A DNA stretch of 64,000 nucleotides from Cytobacillus citreus (GTDB taxonomy: Bacteria > Bacillota > Bacilli > Bacillales > Cytobacillaceae): the NCBI RefSeq assembly GCF_018343665.1, contig NZ_JAGYPM010000004.1, forward strand, positions 250,343 through 314,342, written 5' to 3'. Shown here in pieces: positions 10,492-19,462 of this stretch. The notes below the pieces were generated by a model. It searched no databases. It worked only from the letters and a program-made list of their open reading frames with translations, and was not told the origin of the DNA. Position 1 is the stretch's first letter. Every line of letters starts with the position of its first letter. Both the position numbers and the translations under genes were made by a program.

Positions 10492-11973
10492 TTAAGATTC
10501 GCTTTTTAACAAGCGAACACTTTCATTAAATTCTTTTTCAATTTCTTCATTACGTTGATACGTAATCAAGCTGACAACGTATGAGAGGATTAAGTTGATC
10601 GCAAAGCCAGGAACGATCTCATATAATGTGTCCCCAAGGCCAACATTTTTCCAAATGATAACCGTTAATGCTCCAGCGATCATCCCTACAAGAGCACCCC
10701 AATTGGTCATCTTTTTCCAGAATAAGCTTAGAAGGATAACCGGACCAAATGCAGCTCCGAAACCTGCCCATGCATAAGCAACAAGTCCTAGAATCGTATC
10801 GTTTTGTTCGAATGCAAGGATGGCACCAATAACGGAAATAGCTAGCACTGCCATACGGCCAAAGAAAACATACTCTTTATCAGTCGCATTTTTTCTAAAC
10901 AATACTTTATACAAGTCTTCTGTTAATGCGCTTGATGTAACAATTAATTGAGAAGAAATCGTGCTCATAATCGCAGCCAAAACAGCAGCTAATAAGAATC
11001 CTGCGAATAAAGGATGGAAGACAATTTGTCCAAGTGTAAGGAAAACAGTTTCAGGATTGTCTAGTGTATATTGTTTGTTCTGATAGAAAAATGCTAATCC
11101 AACCAATGCAGTAAAGATGGTTCCAATTAATGAGAAAATCATCCAGCCGATTCCAATGCGGCGTGCACTTTTTGTTTCCTTAACAGAAGAAATGGCCATA
11201 AAGCGGACAATAATATGAGGTTGTCCAAAATAACCTAATCCCCATGCAAGTGCTGAGATAATTCCTAAAGTTGTCGTACCTTTGAAGAAATCAAGCAAGG
11301 TCGGATCAATTTCACGAATCGTTTCGAATGTTCCGCTCAAACCACCTGTCTGTGTTAAAGCAAGGATTGGGACGAGTAACAATGCAATTAACATCATAAG
11401 ACCTTGAATAAAATCTGTATAACTAACGGCAAGGAATCCGCCGAATAATGTATAAGCAACAACTACACCTGAAACAATGAATAGTCCAGTATGATAGCTT
11501 GTACCGAATGAACTCTTGAAAAATACTGCTCCTGCCACCATTCCGGAAGAAACATAAAAAGTAAAGAAAACAAGAATAACGAGTCCAGAAACAATTCTTA
11601 ATAGTTTTGTTGAGTCCTTAAAACGATTTTCAAGATATCCTGGAATAGTAATAGAATCATTTGCAACCTGTGTGTACGTACGTAATCTAGGTGCAACAAG
11701 AAGCCAGTTTAAATAGGCTCCAACAGTTAAACCTACAGCAATCCAAGCATCTGCTAAACCACTTACATATATTCCCCCAGGTAATCCCATCAACAACCAG
11801 CCGCTCATATCTGCTGCTCCTGCACTTAAAGCTGTTACTGCAGGTCCAAGTGAACGGCCACCTAGCATGTAATCAGTAAGGTTGCTCGTTTTTCGATACG
11901 CATACCAGCCGATAAGCAGCATTAGCACCATATAAAGTCCAATCGAAACGAGCTGAAGACCTGTATCTGACAT
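10492..11973 (-). CDS. putP: Sodium/proline symporter PutP
   Basis: 493 residues of the sodium:solute symporter family, with about 13 membrane helices. The N-terminus (LIGWYAYRKTSNLTDYMLGG) and the SGAADMSGWLLMGLPG-type segment are characteristic of PutP/OpuE proteins. It imports proline with sodium, as nutrient or osmoprotectant. Start ATG follows a GGAGGGA ribosome site. It is transcribed alone, away from the small membrane-protein gene behind it. Whether it is the catabolic PutP or the osmotic OpuE form cannot be decided; no proline oxidase gene is next to it. Confidence 0.92.
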   Translation of the reverse strand: MSDTGLQLVSIGLYMVLMLLIGWYAYRKTSNLTDYMLGGRSLGPAVTALSAGAADMSGWLLMGLPGGIYVSGLADAWIAVGLTVGAYLNWLLVAPRLRTYTQVANDSITIPGYLENRFKDSTKLLRIVSGLVILVFFTFYVSSGMVAGAVFFKSSFGTSYHTGLFIVSGVVVAYTLFGGFLAVSYTDFIQGLMMLIALLLVPILALTQTGGLSGTFETIREIDPTLLDFFKGTTTLGIISALAWGLGYFGQPHIIVRFMAISSVKETKSARRIGIGWMIFSLIGTIFTALVGLAFFYQNKQYTLDNPETVFLTLGQIVFHPLFAGFLLAAVLAAIMSTISSQLIVTSSALTEDLYKVLFRKNATDKEYVFFGRMAVLAISVIGAILAFEQNDTILGLVAYAWAGFGAAFGPVILLSLFWKKMTNWGALVGMIAGALTVIIWKNVGLGDTLYEIVPGFAINLILSYVVSLITYQRNEEIEKEFNESVRLLKSES

Positions 11974-12041
11974 TTACATCCCTCCATTTTTTGAAATTTG
12001 AATTTATAAAAATAGGATAAAAAACTATAAATATTCTAACA

Positions 12042-12053
12042 TCAATCGATTGA
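12042..12053. promoter_or_regulatory. Palindrome upstream of putP
   Basis: Perfect 12-bp palindrome TCAATCGATTGA about 70 bp before the putP start, in an A+T-rich promoter region. Possible operator. No matching regulator is identified. Confidence 0.3.
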
Positions 12054-12094
12054 AAAAACGATGTAAAATTTTTCTAAAATAATATATTTACGAT

Positions 12095-12131
12095 AAAAAT
12101 AGTGGATTCTATTAAAGAATCCACTATTTTT
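12095..12131. terminator. Terminator after the small membrane-protein gene
   Basis: Perfect 16-bp stem AAAAATAGTGGATTCT / AGAATCCACTATTTTT with a 5-nt loop. It lies 10 bp beyond the stop of the minus-strand gene 12141-12377. Confidence 0.85.
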
Positions 12132-12140
12132 ATTATTCAC

Positions 12141-12377
12141 TCACTCAACTTCTTTAAGCATAATTTCAATGTTTGTTAAGCGGTTATTTAGTTCTTTAAT
12201 CGCCTGCATCTGTTCTTGCTGATATACAGCGTTTTCTTTGTCTAACTTTAGCCTTTCATCAGCTCTTCGTTCCATTCTTCGTACTATCCGAATAACAAAA
12301 ATGATGATTAGAATAGTAATGAGCAAAGGGATGAGTAATGATCCCAATGTAAATAATTGAAAAAGTATATCCCCCAT
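12141..12377 (-). CDS. Small membrane protein with coiled coil
   Basis: 78 residues (82 if translation starts at 12389). One N-terminal hydrophobic helix (about 8-30) followed by a highly charged basic/acidic helix (RIVRRMERRADERLKLD) and a heptad-like C-terminal segment, so a single-span protein with a cytoplasmic coiled coil. The ATG at 12377 is preferred because GGAGG lies 5 bp before it. It sits 42 bp or less after an ArsR-type regulator gene on the same strand, and the pair probably forms an operon. Such regulator plus small membrane protein pairs are common in bacilli, with unknown roles. Confidence 0.7.
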   Translation of the reverse strand: MGDILFQLFTLGSLLIPLLITILIIIFVIRIVRRMERRADERLKLDKENAVYQQEQMQAIKELNNRLTNIEIMLKEVE

Positions 12378-12419
12378 ATGAACCTCCATAATTAAATAAT
12401 CTCCTTTACCTTAAATAAT

Positions 12420-12743
12420 TTAATCCTTTCGATTTTTTATTGTGATACTGTCTGCAGCTTTAGCGACTAATTCCTCATTTAACGGAATGTTAAAAGAAAT
12501 TAGTTCGTAATATTTCATTGCCTTCCCGGAATCAGAAATTTCATGCTGACCTTTAATTAGTCCTGCATCCTCTAGCTTTTGTAAATGTAAATAAAGCAAA
12601 GGTCTGCTAATACTTAACATTCGAGCTAATTGACTAACATATTGCCTTTCTTGTTTGAGAATGCCAATAATTTTGATCCGATATGGATTAGACAATGCTT
12701 CAAGTGTCTTTAACAATTCGTCGCCAAATAATATATCTTTCAT
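12420..12743 (-). CDS. ArsR-type winged-helix regulator
   Basis: 107 residues. Winged helix: LSNPYRIKIIGIL, then the recognition region QLARMLSISRPLLYLHLQKLEDAGLI, then a wing with YYEL. No metal-binding cysteines are seen, so a metal sensor is unlikely. No ribosome site precedes the ATG. Instead a perfect palindrome (12742-12765) overlaps the start codon, suggesting autoregulation and possibly a leaderless transcript. It is likely co-transcribed with the small membrane protein. Confident in the fold, not in the ligand or targets. Confidence 0.8.
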   Translation of the reverse strand: MKDILFGDELLKTLEALSNPYRIKIIGILKQERQYVSQLARMLSISRPLLYLHLQKLEDAGLIKGQHEISDSGKAMKYYELISFNIPLNEELVAKAADSITIKNRKD

Positions 12744-12765
12744 ATGTAATAATTTTATTACATAT
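12742..12765. promoter_or_regulatory. Inverted repeat over the regulator start
   Basis: ATATGTAATA and TATTACATAT form perfect 10-bp arms with a 4-bp spacer. The left arm overlaps the ATG of the minus-strand ArsR-type gene. Its size and symmetry suit a winged-helix dimer, so it is probably the gene's own operator. Confidence 0.65.
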
Positions 12766-12919
12766 ATAAATAAATTACAACAGGATAATAAAATTTCCTA
12801 GTTTTTTAATAATGTTGTTATTTCTCGATTGCTGTAAAACAGAACATATTTGGAGGAATTTCTCTCAAATGTTAAGATCATTAATGAGAGATAGTAATAA
12901 GAAATGATTGGGTGAACAA

Positions 12920-14116
12920 ATGAATAAAGAAGAATGCTTAAAAGTGAAATCAACATTTGTTAAAGGTTTACAATCTGGCTATCCCCTTATCATAGAGGAT
13001 TCCATTGCTAAAATTCCAAGTGGTCTTACTGAGGGTAGAATTATTAGCTTTTTTGATGAAAAGAATCGATTTATAGCCAAAGGCTATTATGGTAAACAGA
13101 ATAAGGGGATAGGATGGATCCTAAGCAGAAACCAGCAGGAGCAAATTGATCAGGGTTTTTTTGAGAAAAGGATAAAAAAAGCAATGGATTGCAGAAAAAT
13201 ATTCTTTGATGATCCGGACACATCGGCCTTTCGCATCTTTAATGGAGAAGGCGACGGGATTGGCGGACTGACAATTGATTTCTTTGCTGGGTTTTACTTA
13301 GTTACATGGTACAGCGAGGGGATTTATCATTTTAAAAATGAAGTAATAGAAGCACTGCTCAATGTGGCAGAAGTAAAAGGGGTATATGAAAAAAAACGCT
13401 TCGCAATAAAGGGTACCTATTTGGAAGATGATGATTTCGTTACTGGAGAACGTGCAGCTTTCCCTTTAATAGTAAAAGAGAATGGGATCAACTTTGCTGT
13501 TTATCTGAATGACGGAGCTATGGTGGGAGTGTTCCTAGATCAAAGGAATGTTCGAAAGGCAATTCGTGACAAATACGCAAAAGGGAAAACAGTATTAAAT
13601 ACCTTTTCTTATACAGGAGCTTTTTCAGTAGCTGCGGCATTGGGTGGTGCAGCTAAGACAACGAGTGTAGATCTTGCAAACCGCAGTAAAAGTAAGACGA
13701 TAGAGCAATTTAGTGTTAACGGCATTGACTATGAAACGCATGACATCATTGTCGAAGATGTGTTCAATTATTTTAAATACGCTGTCCGGAAGCAACTGAA
13801 ATTTGAAATGGTCATTCTCGATCCCCCGAGCTTTGCACGTTCTAAGAAACATACTTTTAGTGCTGTAAAGGATTATACAGGTCTTCTTGAGGAAGCAATT
13901 CAAATAACAGAGAAAAATGGAATTATTGTTGCTTCTACAAATTGCAGTACTTTTAACATGGAAAAATTTAAAGGCTTTATTGAGAAGGCATTTAATAAAA
14001 GAGGAACAAAATACAAAATTCTTGAGGAATTTAGTCTCCCCGAGGATTTTAAGACGAAAAAGGAATTTCAAGAAGGCAATTACCTGAAAGTGGCGATTAT
14101 TAAGAAGTTGACATGA
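12920..14116 (+). CDS. RlmI-like SAM-dependent rRNA methyltransferase
   Basis: 398 residues. N-terminal PUA-like domain (about 1-75), then the RlmI/YwbD Rossmann methyltransferase: VFLDQRNVR, the SAM-binding segment VLNTFSYTGAFSVAAALGGA, and the catalytic NPPY-type motif as LDPPSFARSKK. Family members methylate cytosine C5 in 23S rRNA. The ATG at 12920 follows GGGTGA; a TTG at 12908 is an alternative. It is a single gene, divergent from the ArsR-type regulator, ending at a hairpin. The exact nucleotide modified cannot be told from sequence. Confidence 0.88.
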   Translation: MNKEECLKVKSTFVKGLQSGYPLIIEDSIAKIPSGLTEGRIISFFDEKNRFIAKGYYGKQNKGIGWILSRNQQEQIDQGFFEKRIKKAMDCRKIFFDDPDTSAFRIFNGEGDGIGGLTIDFFAGFYLVTWYSEGIYHFKNEVIEALLNVAEVKGVYEKKRFAIKGTYLEDDDFVTGERAAFPLIVKENGINFAVYLNDGAMVGVFLDQRNVRKAIRDKYAKGKTVLNTFSYTGAFSVAAALGGAAKTTSVDLANRSKSKTIEQFSVNGIDYETHDIIVEDVFNYFKYAVRKQLKFEMVILDPPSFARSKKHTFSAVKDYTGLLEEAIQITEKNGIIVASTNCSTFNMEKFKGFIEKAFNKRGTKYKILEEFSLPEDFKTKKEFQEGNYLKVAIIKKLT

Positions 14117-14124
14117 AATGATTT

Positions 14125-14166
14125 AGGATGCAGACCGTATGGTAAATAGAATACGGTCTACATCCT
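14125..14166. terminator. Hairpin after the methyltransferase gene
   Basis: A 16-bp stem with one mismatch (AGGATG-AGACCGTAT and its complement). The T-run is weak, so termination is probable rather than sure. Confidence 0.65.
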
Positions 14167-14259
14167 AATTTGTATTTTGAGTATTATATGTTTTTAAGTC
14201 TAATTATGAAAAAGAAATTAATGCTTTTTCTAAAAGAAAGCTTCATTTAAATAGCTATA

Positions 14260-15642
14260 TTAAACGACTCCCTGTACAATCATAGCATCGGCGACACGAA
14301 TAAAGCCGGCAATATTTGAGCCAACAACGAGATTCCCCGGATAGCCATATTCCTCTGCAGCTTTGACACTTTGACGATAAATATTCGTCATTATCATACA
14401 AAGTTTCTCATCCACTTCCTCAAATGTCCATGCAATTCTTGCGCTGTTTTGGGCCATTTCTAAGGCAGAAACAGATACGCCCCCGGCGTTAGCTGCTTTT
14501 GCAGGAGCAAAAAGAATATCATTTTTCAGAAATACATCGATCGCGGCTAATGTGGAAGGCATATTGGCTCCTTCCCCAAGTGCCTTTACTCCATTTGCAA
14601 CAAGTATTTTAGCAGAGCATTCGTTTATTTCATTTTGAGTTGCACATGGAAGAGCGATGTCACAAGGAATGGACCAGATACCAGAACAGCCTTCCACATA
14701 TTGGGCATGAGGGTGTTCATTCACGTATTCATAAATTCGTTTTCCCTCAACCTCTTTCAAGCGCTTGACTGTTTCCAGATTAAGTCCGTTTTCGTCATAA
14801 ATATATCCATTCGAGTCACTGCAAGCAACAACCTTAGCGCCTAATTGCATCGCCTTTTCAATAGCGTATATAGAAACATTTCCCGAGCCGGACACGACTA
14901 CAGTGCTGTCGCTAAAGCTAAGTCCTTTGTCAGCTAGCATTTCCTCGACAAAGTAAACAAGACCGTAGCCAGTTGCCTCCGTACGTGCTAAGCTTCCTCC
15001 AAATCCAAGCCCTTTTCCAGTTAGAACTCCTGCTTCATAGGCGCCACGCAGTCTTTTGTATTGTCCATACATATAGCCGACTTCTCTTGCGCCGACTCCA
15101 ATATCTCCAGCTGGAACATCGGTATCAGGGCCAATATGCCTGAATAATTCAGTCATGAAGCTTTGTGTGAAACGCATGATTTCACCATCTGATTTTCCCT
15201 TTGGATCGAAATCTGAGCCGCCTTTTGCTCCACCGATTGGCTGTCCTGTGAGGGAGTTTTTGAAAATTTGTTCAAACCCGAGGAATTTAACGATGCTAGC
15301 ATTTACTGAAGGATGGAAACGGATGCCTCCTTTATAGGGACCAAGTGTACTGCTGTACTGGACACGAAATCCACGATTTACCTGTACTTTTCCCTTATCA
15401 TCTGTCCAAGGAACTCGGAAAGAAATGACTCTTTCAGGTTCAACGATTCTTTCAAGGATATTTTGGTTCATATATTTTGGATGCTTTGAAAAAACAGGCA
15501 CGAGTGAATCAAAAATTTCTTCAACAGCTTGATGGAACTCAGTTTCAAAAGGATTTCTAATCTTCACTATTTCAAATACTTCATTTACATAATCAATCGC
15601 AGCTTTTGACTCGCTCTGCTTCACTTCCTCTAAAGTTTGCAT
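14260..15642 (-). CDS. gdhA: NADP-type glutamate dehydrogenase GdhA
   Basis: About 460 residues, the length of hexameric bacterial/fungal NADP-type GDH rather than the shorter RocG/GudB of bacilli. The catalytic region PIGGAKGGSDFDPKGKS, the PAGDIGVGAREVGYMYGQYKR segment and the nucleotide fold VVSGSGNVSIYA are intact. It makes glutamate from 2-oxoglutarate and ammonium. The ATG at 15642 is chosen (GAGAGG 11 bp upstream); the TTG at 15651 is too close to that site. It is divergent from a GltC-like regulator, which probably controls it. Confidence 0.94.
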   Translation of the reverse strand: MQTLEEVKQSESKAAIDYVNEVFEIVKIRNPFETEFHQAVEEIFDSLVPVFSKHPKYMNQNILERIVEPERVISFRVPWTDDKGKVQVNRGFRVQYSSTLGPYKGGIRFHPSVNASIVKFLGFEQIFKNSLTGQPIGGAKGGSDFDPKGKSDGEIMRFTQSFMTELFRHIGPDTDVPAGDIGVGAREVGYMYGQYKRLRGAYEAGVLTGKGLGFGGSLARTEATGYGLVYFVEEMLADKGLSFSDSTVVVSGSGNVSIYAIEKAMQLGAKVVACSDSNGYIYDENGLNLETVKRLKEVEGKRIYEYVNEHPHAQYVEGCSGIWSIPCDIALPCATQNEINECSAKILVANGVKALGEGANMPSTLAAIDVFLKNDILFAPAKAANAGGVSVSALEMAQNSARIAWTFEEVDEKLCMIMTNIYRQSVKAAEEYGYPGNLVVGSNIAGFIRVADAMIVQGVV

Positions 15643-15724
15643 ATTTATCAAATCCTCTCTATATAAAATGTGTTAATAGCAAAGTGAAATAATATTATTT
15701 GTGAATAATTATTAAAATAAATGG

Positions 15725-15742
15725 ATTTTCTCATAAGAAAAT
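15725..15742. promoter_or_regulatory. Inverted repeat in the gdhA-gltC intergenic region
   Basis: ATTTTCT-N4-AGAAAAT, perfect 7-bp arms, midway between the divergent genes. The location suits a LysR-type operator controlling both, but the match to the known GltC box was not established. Confidence 0.45.
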
Positions 15743-15825
15743 TTTATAATGAAAAAATAATCTAAACAATATGAATATTAGATAAGAATCATGCCGTCAT
15801 GAGATTAATGGATGAGGTGAGTCAT

Positions 15826-16728
15826 TTGGAATTAAGGCAGATCCAATATTTTATGGAGGTTGCGAAGAGAGAGCATGTAACAGAAGCTGCTGTTTCTTTA
15901 CATGTTGCACAATCAGCAGTCAGCAGGCAGATATTTAATTTAGAAGCTGAGCTGGGGGTGGACTTATTTATCCGCGAGGGCAGAAATGTTCGATTGACTC
16001 CGATAGGAAAGATATTTCTTGGACACATGGAGGAAGCGATGAATGTTATTGAAAATGCGAAACGGGAGGTGGATGAGTATTTAGATCCAGAGAAGGGGAC
16101 GATTCGCATTGGTTTCCCAAGCAGTCTTGCTGCTTATACACTGCCAACTGCCATTTCTGCGTTTAGCAGACAGCATCCAGAAGTGAAATATCAATTGCGT
16201 CAAGGCTCCTATCAAAGTTTAATAGATGGGGTAATAAAAGGCGATATCGATATGGCTCTTCTTGGTCCTGTACCAAAAGATGAGAAAAAAGTGCTGGGAA
16301 ACATTTTATTTACCGAAAAAATAGTTGCTCTACTGCCAGTAAGGCATCCTTTAGCTGATCGGAAATCGGTTAAGCTAAGCCAATTGCGGGATGATTCATT
16401 TGTATTGTTTCCGAAAGGATATGTTCTACGTGAAATTACAGTGAATGCCTGCCACCAGCAAGGTTTTCAACCGAATGTGACATTCGAAGGAGAGGACATT
16501 GACGCGATAAAAGGCTTAGTCTCAGCTGGGCTTGGTGTAACACTTATTCCGGAAATAACATTGATTGACAGCTTGCCGCGCCATACAGTAAAAATCTCAG
16601 TCGAGCCACAAGTTACAAGGACGGTAGGGGTAATCATTCCAAACGACCGTGAAATGCTCCCAACCGCGAAACTATTTCACGAGTTCCTGAATGAATTTTT
16701 CAACATGCTAGGTAATTTCCAAAAATGA
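15826..16728 (+). CDS. gltC: GltC-like LysR-family regulator
   Basis: 300 residues, the length of GltC. The N-terminus MELRQIQYFMEVAKREHVTEAA and the HTH with HVAQSAVSRQIFNLE match GltC closely, as do EGRNVRLTPIGK, EYLDPEKGTIRIGFPSSLA and EGEDIDAIKGLVSAGLGVTLIPE in the effector domain. In B. subtilis GltC activates glutamate synthase genes in response to 2-oxoglutarate and glutamate; here it is divergent from gdhA instead, so gdhA is the likely target. The TTG at 15826 follows GAGGTGA. The frame also opens at 15799, without a ribosome site. Confidence 0.88.
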   Translation: MELRQIQYFMEVAKREHVTEAAVSLHVAQSAVSRQIFNLEAELGVDLFIREGRNVRLTPIGKIFLGHMEEAMNVIENAKREVDEYLDPEKGTIRIGFPSSLAAYTLPTAISAFSRQHPEVKYQLRQGSYQSLIDGVIKGDIDMALLGPVPKDEKKVLGNILFTEKIVALLPVRHPLADRKSVKLSQLRDDSFVLFPKGYVLREITVNACHQQGFQPNVTFEGEDIDAIKGLVSAGLGVTLIPEITLIDSLPRHTVKISVEPQVTRTVGVIIPNDREMLPTAKLFHEFLNEFFNMLGNFQK

Positions 16729-16769
16729 GAAGAAAATGATTATCGAAAAAAATTTTCTAAAAATATGAA

Positions 16770-16818
16770 GAGCCTGTTTTGAACGATTATTAATTCAAAA
16801 CAGGCTCTATTATTTTTT
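16770..16818. terminator. Bidirectional terminator between gltC and gltP
   Basis: Perfect 14-bp stem GAGCCTGTTTTGAA / TTCAAAACAGGCTC followed by a T-rich run. The two neighbouring genes converge on it. Confidence 0.88.
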
Positions 16819-16875
16819 AAAGCAATCTATCGTAGGTTAACGGGCTGAAAGACCCTAACTGATTAAAGTTTCACA

Positions 16876-18147
16876 TTATGCTGATTTCTGAATAGTAGTG
16901 AGATATTCATTTCCTTTTTTGGAATCAAATCGGCCTTCCCACTTGGACATGACAACGGCAGCTAATGAGTTACCGATTACATTTACAACAGTTCGAGCCA
17001 TATCTAGAATTCGGTCGATCCCAGCAATAAAGGCGAGACCTTCAACAGGGATACCTACAGTTCCTAAAGTTGCTAAAAGAACAACAAAGGAAACTCCTGG
17101 TACACCGGCAATTCCTTTTGAAGTTACCATTAAAACTAACATTAATGTAATTTGATCAGTAATGCTTAAGTCGATCCCATACATTTGGGCAATAAAAATG
17201 GCTGCAATTGCTTGATAGAGTGTAGAACCGTCTAGGTTGAATGAATAGCCTGTGGGAATGACAAAGGAAACGACGTCTTTCGGGCAGCCGAATTTCTCCA
17301 ATTTCTCCATTATTTTTGGCAAAACGGTTTCTGAACTTGATGTTGAATAAGCTAAAATGAGCTCGTCTTTTAAAATCTTTATAAGATGGAAAACGCTTGT
17401 TCCACACATCTTCGCAATGGAGCCTAGAATGACAAGAACAAATAGGGCCATTGTAACATACACTAATACGATTAATTTTCCAAGTGGAATCAATGATTCG
17501 ACTCCGAATTTTGAAACAGTTACTCCAATTAAAGCAAAAACTCCAAATGGAGCGAATTTCATAATTAGATTTGTAACCCAGAACATAGCGTCAGCCGTCC
17601 CTTGGAAGAAAGCAAGGACTGGTTTTCCTCTTTCGCCAATGGCAGCAATTCCTAATCCGAACATAACCGCGAAGAAAATAATGGCAAGCATATCTCCTTC
17701 TGCTAATGATTTGATGATGTTTTCTGGAACAATATTTACAAAAGTATCGGCTAAGCTATTACTTGTTACTTCTTCTGTCGTATTTACATATTGTTCAATG
17801 TCGCCTTTAGCAAGCTTGGACATATCGACGCCTTCACCAGGCTTAACAATGTTAGCAGCAAGCAATCCAACGATGATGGCAATTGTCGTTACAATTTCAA
17901 AGTATAAAAGTGTTTTTCCGCCAAGCTTTCCTAATTTTTTTATATCTCCTGTTCCAGCAACACCTATAATTAATGTAGAAATAACAATAGGAACAACAAT
18001 CATTTTAATCAAGCGTATGAAAATGTCACCAATTGGCTGTAAATAAGTTTCAACTGCTGGGTTGCCATAAAAAATAGCTCCGACCGTAATCCCTAAAATT
18101 AAACCAACAAGAATCTGATAAGCTAAACTAAATTTAAATTTTTTCAT
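16876..18147 (-). CDS. gltP: Glutamate/dicarboxylate:cation symporter
   Basis: 423 residues of the DAACS (SLC1-like) family. The serine-rich re-entrant loop is present as YSTSSSETVLPK, and the second loop and substrate-binding helix as GYSFNLDGSTLYQ and then VNVIGNS. It imports glutamate, aspartate or C4-dicarboxylates with protons or sodium. Upstream on the same strand lie glnK and glnL, a two-component system of the type that in B. subtilis responds to glutamine, and a repeat and terminator separate them. It is a plausible GlnL target. Glutamate is preferred over C4-acids because of the gdhA/gltC/glnKL context. Confidence 0.88.
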   Translation of the reverse strand: MKKFKFSLAYQILVGLILGITVGAIFYGNPAVETYLQPIGDIFIRLIKMIVVPIVISTLIIGVAGTGDIKKLGKLGGKTLLYFEIVTTIAIIVGLLAANIVKPGEGVDMSKLAKGDIEQYVNTTEEVTSNSLADTFVNIVPENIIKSLAEGDMLAIIFFAVMFGLGIAAIGERGKPVLAFFQGTADAMFWVTNLIMKFAPFGVFALIGVTVSKFGVESLIPLGKLIVLVYVTMALFVLVILGSIAKMCGTSVFHLIKILKDELILAYSTSSSETVLPKIMEKLEKFGCPKDVVSFVIPTGYSFNLDGSTLYQAIAAIFIAQMYGIDLSITDQITLMLVLMVTSKGIAGVPGVSFVVLLATLGTVGIPVEGLAFIAGIDRILDMARTVVNVIGNSLAAVVMSKWEGRFDSKKGNEYLTTIQKSA

Positions 18148-18278
18148 CAGGTCACCTCTCCTAAAAAAATAAGAAAACGCTTACAGTGCTTGAAAATCAA
18201 TAATATATTTATTATATTGAGAAATTATTGAATCCTACAAAATCCGACAAATTTTTAAAATATTTTTTATATAATAGG

Positions 18279-18450
18279 CTGTGTTAAAGCTCTATGTTGA
18301 TCATGCTATTTTGTTGTTGATTGAAGAGGAAGGCGCGAGACCTGTAGGAGAAGCGAGTCAAAGGAGACCCCGCAGAAGCGGTAGCGACAAGGAAGCTTCC
18401 GGAACGCCCGCTACGCTTTAGTGCCTGTAGCGTAAATAAACAGGGAAGTC
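18279..18450. repeat. Bacillaceae interspersed repeat, copy 1 (decayed)
   Basis: Starts CTGTGTTAAA and contains the diagnostic blocks GGAAGGCGCGAGACC, GGAGACCCCGCAGAAGCGG and GGAAGCTTCCGGAACGCCCG. It is much richer in G+C than its surroundings. It resembles the copies at 27991-28124 and 46099-46332, but the right inverted end is lost. Non-coding. Confidence 0.75.
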
Positions 18451-18469
18451 TCACATAGACATAGAATAA

Positions 18470-18511
18470 AAAGAGCCCGCCTCAATAATTTTTTTGAGGT
18501 GGGCTTTTTAA
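18470..18511. terminator. Terminator after glnL
   Basis: Stem with AAAAGCCCACCTCAA-type arms (minus-strand reading) and A/T runs on both sides, 13 bp beyond the glnL stop codon. It separates glnKL from gltP. Confidence 0.82.
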
Positions 18512-18523
18512 GTAAGGGCTTCT

Positions 18524-19423
18524 TTATAACCGCTGACGGAAATTCTCTATTGTTTCAACATATAATACTTGCAGAAACTTTTTAATATTTATTTTAGCTT
18601 TCATTGTTTCGTTGCTGTCTGATTCAATTTTTCTCATTTGTGCCCTAATTTCTTGTAAATCAAAATAGCGAGGAGCATAATATTCAAACTTTGGATTCGT
18701 GTAATCGATGGTACCGAATGAAGCTAAGTTATTAAGTGCAGCAATAATGGCCCTTCGAATTCGCTGTTCAATGGATTTACTTTCTTTTTTGATATTGACT
18801 CCGTCAGTTCCTTTCGAAATGGCTACTGCTTCGTATAATTCTTTTAAAGGCGGCAATACAGTACTGGAATTATTTCGATTCATTAAGATTTCCAGCATCA
18901 AAACCATATCTTTGCTTCCGGCTTCACCGATAATTCCCATATCATTTAATATCGATAAAGCGATTTCTCTCACGCTGCGCGGTTTTTGAGTAAAATGGGA
19001 TGATTCAATGTGAGACAATGATTCCCGAATCGTTAATAGAGAATGCTTGAGATGAAATTGTTCTGCTGTCCTTTTAAGGATGCTTTGTACTTCAATCCGA
19101 TTAATTGGTTTGTGGATAAAGAATTCTACCCCTTTTTCATATGCTTCTCCTACCATTTCTTTATTCACTATTTGAGAAATCATAATGAACTTGCCTTTAA
19201 AGCCTTGCATTCTCAACTGTTCTATCGTTTCTATTCCATCCATTTCTGGCATAAGAAAGTCAATCAAGACAAAATCAGGACGAGTTGAAAGGATAGACTG
19301 AATGGCTTTCTGTCCGTTTTCTGCCATACCAATAATATGGCCGATTTCTTCTTCAACGATGATTTTTTCTAGCATTTTTCGGCTTGCCATATCATCATCA
19401 ATGATAAAATAACGCAATTTCAT
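18524..19423 (-). CDS. glnL: GlnL (YcbB)-type response regulator
   Basis: 299 residues: receiver domain (1-120) with D9-D11 and phospho-acceptor D55 in FVLIDFLMPEMDG, then a YcbB-type output domain (about 150-295) with its own DNA-binding fold. This domain pairing is specific to the GlnL/YcbB group, which in B. subtilis activates glutaminase and glutamine transport genes. It lies 39 bp after glnK on the same strand. Here the nearest target candidate is gltP. The ribosome site is weak (GCGAG). Confidence 0.88.
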   Translation of the reverse strand: MKLRYFIIDDDMASRKMLEKIIVEEEIGHIIGMAENGQKAIQSILSTRPDFVLIDFLMPEMDGIETIEQLRMQGFKGKFIMISQIVNKEMVGEAYEKGVEFFIHKPINRIEVQSILKRTAEQFHLKHSLLTIRESLSHIESSHFTQKPRSVREIALSILNDMGIIGEAGSKDMVLMLEILMNRNNSSTVLPPLKELYEAVAISKGTDGVNIKKESKSIEQRIRRAIIAALNNLASFGTIDYTNPKFEYYAPRYFDLQEIRAQMRKIESDSNETMKAKINIKKFLQVLYVETIENFRQRL

Positions 19424-19462
19424 TCAACTCGCTTTCTTTAAAGTAAATGAAATTTTTTAAAA

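Noticed and set aside
14635-14844. Plus-strand frame opposite gdhA
   Set aside because: Antisense shadow without ribosome site.
17357-18046. 229-codon frame on the plus strand opposite gltP
   Set aside because: Fully antisense to a clear gene, no ribosome site, low-complexity composition typical of a shadow frame.
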